DNA from: Variovorax sp. Sphag1AA
GTDB lineage: Bacteria; Pseudomonadota; Gammaproteobacteria; Burkholderiales; Burkholderiaceae_C
Length of the DNA: 64,000 bases
Direction of reading: 5' to 3'
Assembly: GCF_014192575.1 (NCBI RefSeq)
Contig: NZ_JACHYC010000007.1
Coordinates: 186,001-250,000 of the forward strand
Position 1 is the first letter of the stretch. Every line of letters begins with the position of its first letter. The position numbers were made by a program, and so were the translations under genes. Below, one piece after another: positions 1-8,350 of this stretch. Under the pieces are notes generated by a model. It was given only the letters and a program-made list of their open reading frames with translations. It did not search any database and was not told the origin of the DNA.

Positions 1-288
1 GCCGTCCCACTGGTACTCCATGGCTCCACACAGCAACTGCTGAAACACCGGATCAGACATTCGGTCAAGCATTTTCTCGAGGGTGAATCCGGGGTCCGCG
101 CAATTAACCACCCCGGCGCGCTTGTTCAGACCTGAGGGAAACAGAAGATTTGTGGTCGAAGAGAACGGTAGTGCTCCAATGGAGAACCAGGAGTCCCCCT
201 GAGCCAGGAATTGTTTGTAGAACGGTGCTCCTGGTATCGAGCCTTGGTTGAGGCTGCTGGGCGGAATTAAGGCGAATGGTGTAGTCAC
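1..288 (-). CDS. SGNH/GDSL-like hydrolase, N-terminal part (runs off window)
   Basis: This open frame runs from a GTG at 286-288 to the left window edge without a stop, so only the first 96 codons are present. The start is supported by AAAGGA (minus strand, plus positions 294-299) five bases upstream. Residues 31-38 read GDSWFSIG, resembling block I of SGNH/GDSL esterases with Ser33 as candidate nucleophile. Residues 62-73 read NCADPGFTLEKM, resembling the conserved segment that follows block I in a group of uncharacterised bacterial SGNH proteins. There is no signal peptide. It starts 62 bases after the DUF2235 gene stops, so the two hydrolase genes are probably co-transcribed. The catalytic Asp/His lie outside the window, so activity is inferred from block I only. 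Confidence 0.6.
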   Translation of the reverse strand, partial: MTTPFALIPPSSLNQGSIPGAPFYKQFLAQGDSWFSIGALPFSSTTNLLFPSGLNKRAGVVNCADPGFTLEKMLDRMSDPVFQQLLCGAMEYQWDG

Positions 289-293
289 AAGGG

Positions 294-299
294 TCCTTT
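294..299 (-). promoter_or_regulatory. Ribosome binding site deciding the GTG start at 288
   Basis: On the minus strand the sequence is AAAGGA, five bases before a GTG. It picks the reading frame of the partial SGNH-like gene over the overlapping frame that has an ATG at 317. Confidence 0.5.
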
Positions 300-350
300 C
301 TGGATAGAGGTTGAGACATGGCGGGACGAGACCTGCATCTGCCTGTAGGC

Positions 351-2114
351 CTACGGCACAGAATGCGGGACTGCTCGCTTGCTCTTGCTGGGAAACACCG
401 CCTTGAAAAGGCCAAGGGCAATCACCAGAAGGCAGCCAAGCACACCTATCCACTTGACCGTGGAGCTCGCGCCAAGCGCGCCCTGAACGAGCCACTGCCA
501 ACCGGAAACTTCGCCCGTCCAGTCCGCGCAGACCATCGTTAGGGCGTTCTCCAGAACATCGCCTGCGAGCATCAGGAGTGGGCTGACGCCAAGCCAATGC
601 CAAACGGGCCTCGCGTTGCTGGCCTCGCGCAGACCGCTTGCAAGTCGATAAGCCCAGCCAACCGGGCGCGCGAGTACATAGGCGAAGGCCGGCAGAAAGA
701 TGAAGGTATCGAAGATCATCGCCCAGACGATGCTGCCCTCGAAGGGGCCGTCGCCAAGGTGTGACTTGAGACCAACCCCAGGTGACTGCGCGAGCGAACT
801 CTGCTCATCTGCCAACTTCGCTGGCAGCGACCAATCGATGCTCGCGAGTGAGAACGAGCTGAGTGCGCCAGCCTGCAAGTAGTAGCCGATAGCAAGGACC
901 GCGAAAGCCATGAACGTCGAGAGGAACGCACGGAAGTTCCACCTTCTCCAGACCGACCGGGGGGGCGGTAGGCCGCCAACGGACGGATGCTCCTCGATCG
1001 TTGCCTTCTTGGCCTTCCAACGTGCAGTTCTGATCGTCAACCCGCCAAGTGCCCACCAGGCTACGGAGTAGACGGTGTCATGAAGAAGGCGGTCACTTTG
1101 GACCGAATCGGGAGGTTCGGTGCGTTGTGGATCGCCAAACAGGTGCAGGGCGTGCCCCTGCGCGACCATCCAGTCCAACGCGCTATCGGACAGTCCGGCT
1201 TCGGCATTCTTGTAGCCGCCACCCACATCGCTGTGAACGCCGCGAAACCAAAATTGATAGAGGGTCTGTTCGGTCTCTGCGATGGTCCCGTTGGCCTGAT
1301 TGTAGATTCGGGGCCGAAACGTCAAGCGAAGTTCGTCCAATGACAGCGCGTGACGTACATGGCGAATGCGCTTGCCAACGATGTCCGACGAATTGGAGAT
1401 GGTGACACCAAGTAGCGGTATTCCAACGGATTCGACGGTGTCCCACACTCCGACAAAGTGCACCCAGGCGTTGCTTCGGTCTCCGGAGCAAAACGCCTGC
1501 CGAATCTGGTCTTGAACCTCCCCTGGAGTTCGCTTGGAGGCGACCTTTTCGCCGATGCTGGGTGCGGGTGCCCAACCCCCCCTCGTGCGAGTCGATGGCT
1601 TCTTTCTCTTGGCGAAGTACACTCGAAGGACAGTGGGCAGCATAGACTCGTGCTGCGCGTCGAGGATGCCAAACAGGTTCACGATGCCGGAGACGGAGCG
1701 TGCAGTAAAGGCACCTCGGGAGAAGCCGAAGATCCAGATCTGATCGCCTGGCTGCCAGTTGCGCATGAGGAACTGGTAGGCATCGCGGATGTTCTCGTAG
1801 ATGCCGCGCCCATAGGCGAGTCCATATATGCGTTGTAGCCATCGACCCAGCCAATCCAGCGGGCTCGTGCTGGGGAGGAAATCAGGCGAGCCAACGCCCG
1901 GATCGTAATAGAGCAATTGCTGCGGATCGCCGCGGGCGGCTAGCATTTCGTAAAGCTTCAGGACGTTGGTATCGTTGCGCCGTCCGGTGACGGTGTTGTT
2001 CGTTCCGTCGAGAAACAAAACCAACTGTCGCGGCTTCTGAACCGCCTCCAGCAAGACACCAGCCGCCTTGGCATCGGTGACGTGCGTCTCTCCTTTGACG
2101 TTCTGATCATTCAT
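351..2114 (-). CDS. DUF2235 alpha/beta-hydrolase membrane protein
   Basis: This 587-residue protein has the DUF2235 (Tle1-like phospholipase) hydrolase fold. Residues 36-41 read DGTNNT, residues 130-135 carry the nucleophile elbow GFSRGA with Ser132, and a later HSDVGGGY supplies the expected Asp/His block. About four hydrophobic segments follow in the C-terminal third, after residue ~395, so the hydrolase is probably membrane-anchored rather than a freely injected effector. DUF2235 relatives include type VI secretion phospholipase effectors, but no VgrG, PAAR or Tli immunity gene is visible here. The SGNH-like gene follows 62 bases downstream on the same strand. The substrate is unknown; a lipid or ester is likely. 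Confidence 0.85.
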   Translation of the reverse strand: MNDQNVKGETHVTDAKAAGVLLEAVQKPRQLVLFLDGTNNTVTGRRNDTNVLKLYEMLAARGDPQQLLYYDPGVGSPDFLPSTSPLDWLGRWLQRIYGLAYGRGIYENIRDAYQFLMRNWQPGDQIWIFGFSRGAFTARSVSGIVNLFGILDAQHESMLPTVLRVYFAKRKKPSTRTRGGWAPAPSIGEKVASKRTPGEVQDQIRQAFCSGDRSNAWVHFVGVWDTVESVGIPLLGVTISNSSDIVGKRIRHVRHALSLDELRLTFRPRIYNQANGTIAETEQTLYQFWFRGVHSDVGGGYKNAEAGLSDSALDWMVAQGHALHLFGDPQRTEPPDSVQSDRLLHDTVYSVAWWALGGLTIRTARWKAKKATIEEHPSVGGLPPPRSVWRRWNFRAFLSTFMAFAVLAIGYYLQAGALSSFSLASIDWSLPAKLADEQSSLAQSPGVGLKSHLGDGPFEGSIVWAMIFDTFIFLPAFAYVLARPVGWAYRLASGLREASNARPVWHWLGVSPLLMLAGDVLENALTMVCADWTGEVSGWQWLVQGALGASSTVKWIGVLGCLLVIALGLFKAVFPSKSKRAVPHSVP

Positions 2115-2636
2115 TGAGCAACCTGTTCTTCCTACCGCTCGCGGTCACGACAAGGCCACCCAAGGCCGTTCTCACGGAATCTGAAGGCCAAGCTGCCGAA
2201 CTGTCAATCCCCCAATGGAAGGAGCCTTGCGCAGGAGAACGGGCGCGGCGCCGACGCTATGGGCATGCGAATGAATCGCTGGACGTGCTCTGGGATTTGA
2301 GATTGGTGTAGCAGTTGCCGGTCACAGCTTCGACTTGGCATGCGGACGAGATCCATCGGGCCAGCCTCGAGATTGAGGTGGATGTGCACGCTTCTAGCTT
2401 CCTTGCTTTCGCAGGCGACGGTGTGGCGAGGTCTATGCGTTTGACGAAGCGGGTGCGGTCTTCTCATTGCCGATGATCGGTGTGGTGGTCTCCTGGCATC
2501 GGCCGTTAGCGCCTGCTTCAGCGTCCCCTCGAACGCGCAAAGCTTGCTTGGGCGCGGCGCGAGCGAGCTAGGCCTAGAGCGCGGTCGGCGATACTGACGC
2601 CGGCCGTCGTAGGGAAGAGGGCCGAGGATGCTTCGG
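2115..2636. other. Intergenic stretch, nothing recognised
   Basis: The open frames here on both strands are rich in Arg, Pro and Ser, as expected for noncoding frames in GC-rich DNA. I see no conserved motif, repeat or hairpin with a T tract. Confidence 0.5.
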
Positions 2637-3062
2637 TCACTTTCCGGGAGACTTGTCGCGCGTCGCAACCTTCCAGCGCTCGGTCATTTCCTGAAGTGGA
2701 CGCACCACGTACAGGTCGAGAATCCCCTTGCCGGACAATTCGGGAATCGCCGCGTACTCTTGCCTCGACAGCAGGGCCGCGGATTCCAGGGCCGCTTCCA
2801 GATCGCGCAGGTGCCGACGCTGGATCTCACGAAAGTCTCGGCTCGACTTGCGCACGAAGGCTTCCTTCAGCAGTTCCTCGGCGGCCGCGCGTGCCGTCTT
2901 CATCACACGTTTGGCGGAAGGCTTGGAGCGACGGGCATCGAGTCCCTCTGCGTTCTTGAAGGCCTCGTTCATCTCGCTGACCGCGGTCTTGATGTGCAGC
3001 AGTCGGGCGATGTCGTCCATGGCTGCAAGGGTCTCACTGTCAAAACGGCTGCGATCCAGCAT
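2637..3062 (-). CDS. Small all-helical protein of unknown function
   Basis: The 141-residue product is charged and predicted almost entirely helical, with many Ala, Glu, Lys and Arg in heptad-like spacing. There is no signal peptide or membrane segment. An AGGA sits about seven bases before the ATG, which supports this start. I do not recognise the family. Its amino-acid composition, unlike the Arg/Ser/Pro-rich shadow frames on the opposite strand, is what marks it as real. Confidence 0.6.
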   Translation of the reverse strand: MLDRSRFDSETLAAMDDIARLLHIKTAVSEMNEAFKNAEGLDARRSKPSAKRVMKTARAAAEELLKEAFVRKSSRDFREIQRRHLRDLEAALESAALLSRQEYAAIPELSGKGILDLYVVRPLQEMTERWKVATRDKSPGK

Positions 3063-3203
3063 TCGTCTTCCTAAATTTTTGACTTCGCAAGCGCAGGGGC
3101 AGTCGCAGCCTGGCGGCTGAGTCTTGGCCGCTATTGCAAGAACGACATGCGGGCTACACAGCGACTGCAGCCGGAGGCGGTCACAGCGCGGGGGCTTCGC
3201 ACC

Positions 3204-3416
3204 TTACCTGCCGAGACCAACCTCCAGGAAGCTCATCGCGCGGAGCACGTCGCCCGCACGTCCCTCTGCTACAAGCCTTTCAGCAGTCTTGAACTCGAGC
3301 GCAACGATTGGCTCGGTCCGATACCAGCGCATCGCCCTCGCGATGTCGCCTCCACTGGCATCGCGTGCGGCATTCAGGATCTGGTGGCTGGGCGGAAGGT
3401 AGCTCGACATGGTCAT
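3204..3416 (-). CDS. MbcA/ParS/Xre antitoxin-like toxin-binding domain protein
   Basis: The product is 70 residues from an ATG at 3416, preceded by a weak AAAGAGA; a second ATG at 3410 is also possible. Its core, with W31, the stretch EFKTAERLVAEGRAGDVL and the end FLEVG, resembles the C-terminal toxin-binding domain of MbcA/ParS/Xre antitoxins (formerly DUF2384). There the usual pattern is Trp, G/F-KTA, EGRAEDVL and a terminal Gly. The HTH part found in full antitoxins is missing and there is no RES-domain toxin next door, so it is either an orphan or a trimmed relative. The frame reads open further upstream, but that extension looks noncoding. Confidence 0.5.
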   Translation of the reverse strand: MTMSSYLPPSHQILNAARDASGGDIARAMRWYRTEPIVALEFKTAERLVAEGRAGDVLRAMSFLEVGLGR

Positions 3417-3534
3417 GGTCTCTTTCGCCAAGTGTGCCGCGAACGCGCGCCGTTCGGACAACCGATGCCTCATCAATTCGGAGGAGGGCCGCCCTGACAG
3501 GCGGCGCGCTTTGATCGAGCAGAAAGTTTTCGGC

Positions 3535-3897
3535 TCACCGTCGATCGGTGCGCTGGTTTCGATCGTTGAGTGCGCTGCTTGCTCGGCGATAGGTCCAGAC
3601 CATGGACGCCAACCCTCCAAAGGACCCAATCGAGGCCAGGAGGGCGACGATGAAAAGTGCCATCGGCACACCGTCGTCCGTGGCAAAGATCGTCAGAACG
3701 ACTGAGCAGAACCAAAGCGCACCCCACCGGAGGATGTACATGTCCATGTACGTCCTGAGCCAGACATCGTTGCGAAGCCTTAGCGCTTCGGCCTCATCCG
3801 CCGGCGTCCCTTCCCGAACTACTTCAAGCAGGCTCGCGGGTGACCAAAAGCGCCTCCAGATCGAAGGGGTGGGGCGGAGGTTCGAATCGGGGCTCAT
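3535..3897 (-). CDS. Small two-TM membrane protein
   Basis: A 120-residue product starts at the ATG at 3897. Residues ~57-75 and ~77-100 are two closely spaced hydrophobic segments, followed by a positively charged tail. The N-terminal half is soluble and charged. The frame extends upstream to 4311, but the extension is Gly/Arg-rich and looks noncoding, so I start at the Met of MSPDSNLRP. It lies divergent from the MarR-like gene. The function is unknown. Confidence 0.5.
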   Translation of the reverse strand: MSPDSNLRPTPSIWRRFWSPASLLEVVREGTPADEAEALRLRNDVWLRTYMDMYILRWGALWFCSVVLTIFATDDGVPMALFIVALLASIGSFGGLASMVWTYRRASSALNDRNQRTDRR

Positions 3898-4113
3898 CGC
3901 ATGGGAGCTTACCCTTCGCGAGGGCCCGACGTGGCCGCCAGCAGGGTCTCTGCGTTGACGACGCTCGCGCATCGCGAACTGAGGGCCACTTCCGCTGCTG
4001 CGAAGAAGTGCCATGAGGGAGCATGATTCAGGAATGGCTGCCGCGATACGGGATACCCAGAGGTGCGACAGAGGCATACTTGCGACCTTGCCTCCATCTC
4101 TCAACTCCGACCG

Positions 4114-4461
4114 ATGAAGAATTCCCGGCAGCTCTCCCAGACCTACCTGAAGTTCGTCAATCTCGTGAGTGCCATTCGCGGGCTCCCGGCCCTTGATGCA
4201 GTGGAGGAACGGGTCCTCACCGGACTTGCAGTCGCCTGGTCGAAGGGCGAGCGCGTGCCAGTCCTTCAGGCCATGGAACTGGCGCCGGATTCGTCGCCCA
4301 CCACTGTGCACCGACGCCTGAAGTCGCTGCGTGAGAAGGGCCTCATCGAGCTACGCGAGGATGAACGCGACAGCCGGATCAAGTACGTTCTCCCGACCTC
4401 TGCCGCCGAGGACTACTTTGCCCGACTCGGCAAGTGCCTGAGCACGGCGGCGCGCGGTTGA
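4114..4461 (+). CDS. MarR-like winged-helix regulator
   Basis: The 115-residue product carries a winged helix-turn-helix. The recognition helix lies around TTVHRRLKSLREKGLI and the wing is REDERDSRIKYVLPT, close to the MarR-family pattern of a charged DxRxK wing. A short helical tail would provide dimer contacts. An in-frame extension upstream to 4063 has poor composition, so the ATG at 4114 is preferred, although no strong ribosome site is seen. The membrane-protein gene starts about 11 bases after its stop, so the two are probably one transcript and the regulator may control it. Confidence 0.7.
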   Translation: MKNSRQLSQTYLKFVNLVSAIRGLPALDAVEERVLTGLAVAWSKGERVPVLQAMELAPDSSPTTVHRRLKSLREKGLIELREDERDSRIKYVLPTSAAEDYFARLGKCLSTAARG

Positions 4462-4472
4462 ATTCGAGCGTG

Positions 4473-5009
4473 ATGCCGACTGTCTTGCAGGTCCTGGGCA
4501 CGGTCGCCGTTTGGGTTGGCCTGTTCAAGTTCAACGACTGGCTCTTCGGGTACATGGGCCTCTCACTCGTCATCAGTTGGGTGTTCGTCCCTGCTGCGGT
4601 CCGGCTCCTGAGCGTGATGCTTTTCGGGATGCGTGGGGCACTCGGCCTGTGGATCGGCGCACTGCTGACCAACCATGCGTTCGCGACCCCATGGCAATCC
4701 ATCGCCGTGGCTTGCCTGTCATCGGGCGGTCCGGTCGCAGCGATGTACATCGGTCGCCGGTGGTTGCAGTTGCCCGCGTCGCTCCAAGGACTCACGCCGG
4801 GCAAGCTCTTCCAGCTGTCGGTCCTCGCGGCCGCATGCAATGCCGTGCCACACAACATCTTCTTCTGGATCGTCGACCTGATGCCGGATCCGCTGATGGG
4901 GATCGGGCCGATGTTCATCGGCGATCTGTTCGGGATCCTGCTCGTCCTGTACACGCTTCGAGCCCTCATCTCCGTAGGCGATCAAATCGCCGCACGCCGT
5001 CAGGCATAG
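4473..5009 (+). CDS. Integral membrane protein, about five to six TM segments
   Basis: The product has 178 residues from the ATG at 4473, with a GTG at 4470 directly before it. Hydrophobic segments alternate with short loops, and a Gly-rich GALGLWIGALLTNH segment and a PHNIFFW motif stand out. The general look is that of a MASE1-like or other small sensory or transport membrane domain, but I cannot assign a family. It follows the MarR-like gene closely and is probably co-regulated with it. Confidence 0.6.
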   Translation: MPTVLQVLGTVAVWVGLFKFNDWLFGYMGLSLVISWVFVPAAVRLLSVMLFGMRGALGLWIGALLTNHAFATPWQSIAVACLSSGGPVAAMYIGRRWLQLPASLQGLTPGKLFQLSVLAAACNAVPHNIFFWIVDLMPDPLMGIGPMFIGDLFGILLVLYTLRALISVGDQIAARRQA

Positions 5010-5313
5010 CCCAGCAGCCTTGTTCGCTGCGGACCTGTGACTTCCTCGGTAGTCATCGAGTTCATATGAGCTCGATGAGCATCAGCGGCACCTCCCGTTC
5101 AAACTGCAAACGAATGTGAAAAATGCCCCGCGGTCGTCCGTCGACCTGCGCCAGCAGCAATTACACTTTTGGAAACAATTGTCAAATTGGCAAGCAATGC
5201 AACGACTGCGTTGATTTGCGAAGGCGACTTCACGTAGTCATCGAGGGAACCCTTCAGCATTCGGACCAAGCTGCCGATGAAGAAGGGTTGTGCTGCCAAG
5301 CAGGAGGCTGGAT
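5010..5313. other. Probable promoter region of the exported-protein operon
   Basis: This stretch is noticeably more AT-rich around 5155-5210 than its surroundings and precedes a four-gene operon, so it probably contains the promoter. No clear -35/-10 pair could be fixed by eye. Confidence 0.3.
5302..5307 (+). promoter_or_regulatory. AGGAGG ribosome site pointing to a TTG start
   Basis: A perfect AGGAGG ends six bases before TTG at 5314. It lies inside the longer frame that begins with GTG at 5290 and argues for the internal TTG as the real start. Confidence 0.6.
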
Positions 5314-6492
5314 TTGTCGGGATTCTTCCGTGCCGTTGTGACGGGGGCGCTGGCCCTTGCCACGTTCGTTCCATTCGCATGCGTGGCGCAGCCCACCCAT
5401 GTGACGCTGGCGGGTCTGGCGTTCGCCGGCGATGCTGCTTCGCTCGATCAGCGCTTTCCTTATTCGCGACGCTATGAAAGCGCGCTCGCGAAGTCCGGGC
5501 AGAACGCCTACGCCATGGTCAAGGCGGCAGTGGCCCAGGCACCGTCGGAAGGCCTGCAGGTCACGACCGAGCAGATCGACGAACTCAAGGGGCGCGACCA
5601 GGCACTTGTCACCTCGCTGGTTGTGAGCTCGGAGACGGTCTCCGTCGAATCCTTCGGCAACCTGCGCAAGCTCTTCGTGCTGATCCGGGGTCAGGCGCTG
5701 TTCTTCGACTTCAAGTCGATGACCGTCGTTCGGTCATATCCGCTGAGCTTCGCCTACATCGATGTCTTCGATCGCGATCCGACCGATGAAGAGGTGCTGG
5801 CCCGGGTCCGGAACGTCTACGAAGGTGCGGTCGGCAAGCCGGGCATCTTCGCCCGCTATGCCGCAGTGCTCGCCAAGGCGTCGGTGCCCGCCCAGGTGCC
5901 GCGCTTCGTCAAGGTGACCAAGGTGAGCCTGACCCCCGAGATGCTTGCTGCGCTCCCTGCGTACCTCAAGGGCACGCCAGGCGTCGCCGAGACTTGGGCT
6001 GCCGACATGGTGGGCGAAGCCATCTCGACGCGAGTCGGGGTCCCGATCGTTCCCTACACCCAGGGCTACGCCATCGGCGGCGTGATGCCGCTACGCGTCT
6101 CCGACGGCACAGTGTTCTCCCTCACGCTGCCTAAGCCGGACTATGAGATCTCCGTCGACTTCCCAGCCTTCAAGAAGGTCAAGTTCGGCGAGGCCGCCGC
6201 GGGCACGAGCTATGTCTACGGCTCCTTCGCGAACGTGAAGATCGAGGAGCCACTCTCCGGGACGGTCTACATGAACGCGCCGGTCAAGAACGGCGAGGTC
6301 AAGGTCGTTCCAGTGACCCAGACCTACGTCGACGACTTCCCCGCGTACTACGACTCCCTCAACGGCATGTTCCACAAGCTGTCGGACGCAGTGGCCGGCA
6401 AGGGCAACACGTGGGTGAAGTCGGCCTCCGCCGCACCCGACATCGAAGCGCAAATCCTCAAAACCAGACAACTCCTCGACCAATGCAAATGA
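5314..6492 (+). CDS. Exported protein of unknown function, first gene of FlgT/CsgG-like operon
   Basis: From the TTG at 5314 the product has 392 residues and begins with a classical signal peptide (a short Arg-containing n-region, an Ala/Leu/Val core, and a CVAQ cleavage area). A GTG eight codons upstream is the alternative start but has no ribosome site. The mature part is a soluble alpha/beta protein with no cysteine pattern or catalytic motif that I recognise, ending in LLDQCK. Its stop overlaps the next start (ATGA at 6489-6492), so translation is coupled. It probably acts in the periplasm or outer membrane with the three genes behind it. Confidence 0.75.
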   Translation: MSGFFRAVVTGALALATFVPFACVAQPTHVTLAGLAFAGDAASLDQRFPYSRRYESALAKSGQNAYAMVKAAVAQAPSEGLQVTTEQIDELKGRDQALVTSLVVSSETVSVESFGNLRKLFVLIRGQALFFDFKSMTVVRSYPLSFAYIDVFDRDPTDEEVLARVRNVYEGAVGKPGIFARYAAVLAKASVPAQVPRFVKVTKVSLTPEMLAALPAYLKGTPGVAETWAADMVGEAISTRVGVPIVPYTQGYAIGGVMPLRVSDGTVFSLTLPKPDYEISVDFPAFKKVKFGEAAAGTSYVYGSFANVKIEEPLSGTVYMNAPVKNGEVKVVPVTQTYVDDFPAYYDSLNGMFHKLSDAVAGKGNTWVKSASAAPDIEAQILKTRQLLDQCK

Positions 6493-7619
6493 TTCGTTCC
6501 ATCCTCCTGGTGGCGATTGCCGCCTTCGCCCTGGTGGCAAATGCCCAGGTTCAACAATCCCGCGGCAAGGCCTCGGTGAACTATCAGGGCTGGTCCGTCA
6601 GCGCCGACGACAAGGCGCGCGCCACGCAGGCTGCGCAGCTCAAGGCGGTGGAGTTCTACTACGCTGAAGCGGGTGAGTCGGAGTCCGAGAACTTCGACGC
6701 AGTGCGCGACAAGATCCTCGCGAACCCCGATCGCTACATCCTCGAATCGACTGTTCTGGCGGAAGAGGACAACAAGGACAAGAAGCAGTACACCGCGACC
6801 GTGCGCGTCTCGCTGAACGTCGCGAACCTGCGCAACCTCGTCAAGTCAAACTCGGCAGTCGCCAAGGCCGGGGCAGGGGAGAAGTCTCCGCTCGCCTTTG
6901 TCTTCGTGTCGCGGCAGGTTGCCTCGGTGAAGTCCTTCGACGACCGCGTGTTCAAGCGGGTGGATGAATCCGTGAAGGGCAGCGTCAGCGAATCGACCTC
7001 GCAGAACGGCGTTGAGGGCGAGTCGCTGAGCGGCGGCCAGATCAAGACCAACGCATCTACGGCCTCCCGGACGGACTTGGCCGCAAACCGCACCCGGACC
7101 ATCGAAACGGGCGGAAGCACCGTGAAGCGGTCCAGCGAAGCGACCTACCGCCTGATCCCCAGTGCCAATCTCAATCAGGTGTTTAGCTCCACCTTCACGC
7201 GCGCCGGCTTCAGCGTCAAGGACGCAGCGTTCATCGAGCCCCTGACCGGCGGCCAGTTCAAGGTGGCCAATGTGGAGGCCGACTACCAGTCGGGCAACGA
7301 CCTCAAGTCCACGACGCTGCAATCGATCGCTTCGGGCATGCGCGCCGCCCATGTTCCGTACGTCGCACTGGGAACGCTCGATGTCGGCGCGGCCGACAAG
7401 GATCCAGCGACGGGCCTCGTGCGCGTGTCGGTGACCGTGAACGCCAAGATCTACGACATGACCCAAACCATCCCGGATACCAAGGCATCCGTGGGTCCGG
7501 TCCAGTACGCCGGTGTAGGTCCGTCGGAAGACGAGGCCCGCGGCAACGCCCTCAAGCTGGCCGCCAACAACGCGGCACGCGAACTCACAAGCCAAGTCAC
7601 TGCACAGCGCGTGCAGTGA
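6489..7619 (+). CDS. Exported FlgT-N/LPP20-like protein
   Basis: The product begins with a signal peptide cleaved near ALVANAQ; the ATG at 6489 overlaps the preceding stop (an ATG at 6483 is also possible). Residues ~25-115 follow the FlgT N-terminal/LPP20 pattern: a GKA-type strand, a run of Ala-rich repeats that process across a helix, then YILESTVLAEEDN and a YTATVRVSLNV strand. The central Ser/Thr/Asn-rich part (~150-215) looks like a flexible linker. A second alpha/beta domain (~225-375) ends in a Lys/Ala helix. In Vibrio, FlgT proteins form the flagellar H ring, but no flagellar genes are present here, so only the fold is claimed. Confidence 0.65.
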   Translation: MIRSILLVAIAAFALVANAQVQQSRGKASVNYQGWSVSADDKARATQAAQLKAVEFYYAEAGESESENFDAVRDKILANPDRYILESTVLAEEDNKDKKQYTATVRVSLNVANLRNLVKSNSAVAKAGAGEKSPLAFVFVSRQVASVKSFDDRVFKRVDESVKGSVSESTSQNGVEGESLSGGQIKTNASTASRTDLAANRTRTIETGGSTVKRSSEATYRLIPSANLNQVFSSTFTRAGFSVKDAAFIEPLTGGQFKVANVEADYQSGNDLKSTTLQSIASGMRAAHVPYVALGTLDVGAADKDPATGLVRVSVTVNAKIYDMTQTIPDTKASVGPVQYAGVGPSEDEARGNALKLAANNAARELTSQVTAQRVQ

Positions 7620-7662
7620 TTCCCGACAACGCATTCACTTCAAAAAGAACGGACCTAACAAC

Positions 7663-8325
7663 ATGAACAAGCTCGCATCCTCCCTCGTCGCTGCAGGTTT
7701 CCTCGCGCTCGCGCTGACGGGGACGGCCAGTGCCCAGTTTTCGCTCAAGTCGATTCCCGGCGTCGCCAACGTTGTTGGCGGTGGCAGCTCGGCACCGTCC
7801 GCCGATCTCGGCGTGCAGCAGGATGCGCTGGTGCGCAACTACGTCGCTGCGAACAAGGACGTCCTCAACGCGAACGCCAAGATGGCCGAAGCGCTTGGTC
7901 TCAAGGATGCGGCCGCCACCTCGAAGGCAACCTCCGATGCGTTGACCGAAGGCGCCACCAAGGACAGCCTGGAGGCCTCCAACAAGGCGGTGTCCGCTTC
8001 GACCGATGCGGTGGCTGCGGAGTTGGCCAAGCAGCCAGTGCTGGATGCCAAATCCAAGGCCATCTTTACGGATGGGCTGGCCAACCTGGCCGTTGGGGTG
8101 ACCAAGTACGTGGGCGTGGGCAAGAACGTCAAGGACATGGGCTCGAGCCTGTCGAGTGCCTCTCCCATGATGCTGCCCAAGCTCCAGTCGGCGGTCTATG
8201 TGGTGTCGAACTTCCCTGGCTCGATGGGCAATGTGTCCACGGCATTGAAGAACGCGATCTCGTATGCGCAGAGCCATGACATCCCGGTGCCTACGGACGC
8301 GACGCAAGCATTGGCTGCCCTCTGA
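7663..8325 (+). CDS. Exported Ala/Ser-rich helical protein
   Basis: The 220-residue product has a clear signal peptide (MNKLASSL, then a hydrophobic core, cleaved near ASAQ). The mature part is rich in Ala, Ser, Lys and Asp, without cysteine or tryptophan, and is probably a helical periplasmic protein. It contains repeated A-T-S-K-A/D segments at ~85-115. I do not recognise a family. It sits between the FlgT-N-like protein and the lipoprotein, with gaps of 43 and 25 bases, so it is most likely a subunit of the same envelope assembly. Confidence 0.65.
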   Translation: MNKLASSLVAAGFLALALTGTASAQFSLKSIPGVANVVGGGSSAPSADLGVQQDALVRNYVAANKDVLNANAKMAEALGLKDAAATSKATSDALTEGATKDSLEASNKAVSASTDAVAAELAKQPVLDAKSKAIFTDGLANLAVGVTKYVGVGKNVKDMGSSLSSASPMMLPKLQSAVYVVSNFPGSMGNVSTALKNAISYAQSHDIPVPTDATQALAAL

Positions 8326-8350
8326 TTCGATCTGGACCAAGGCACTTCAG

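Noticed and set aside
351..2114. Type VI secretion lipase effector
   Set aside because: The DUF2235 domain fits, but there is no VgrG, PAAR or immunity gene and the C terminus is membrane-spanning.
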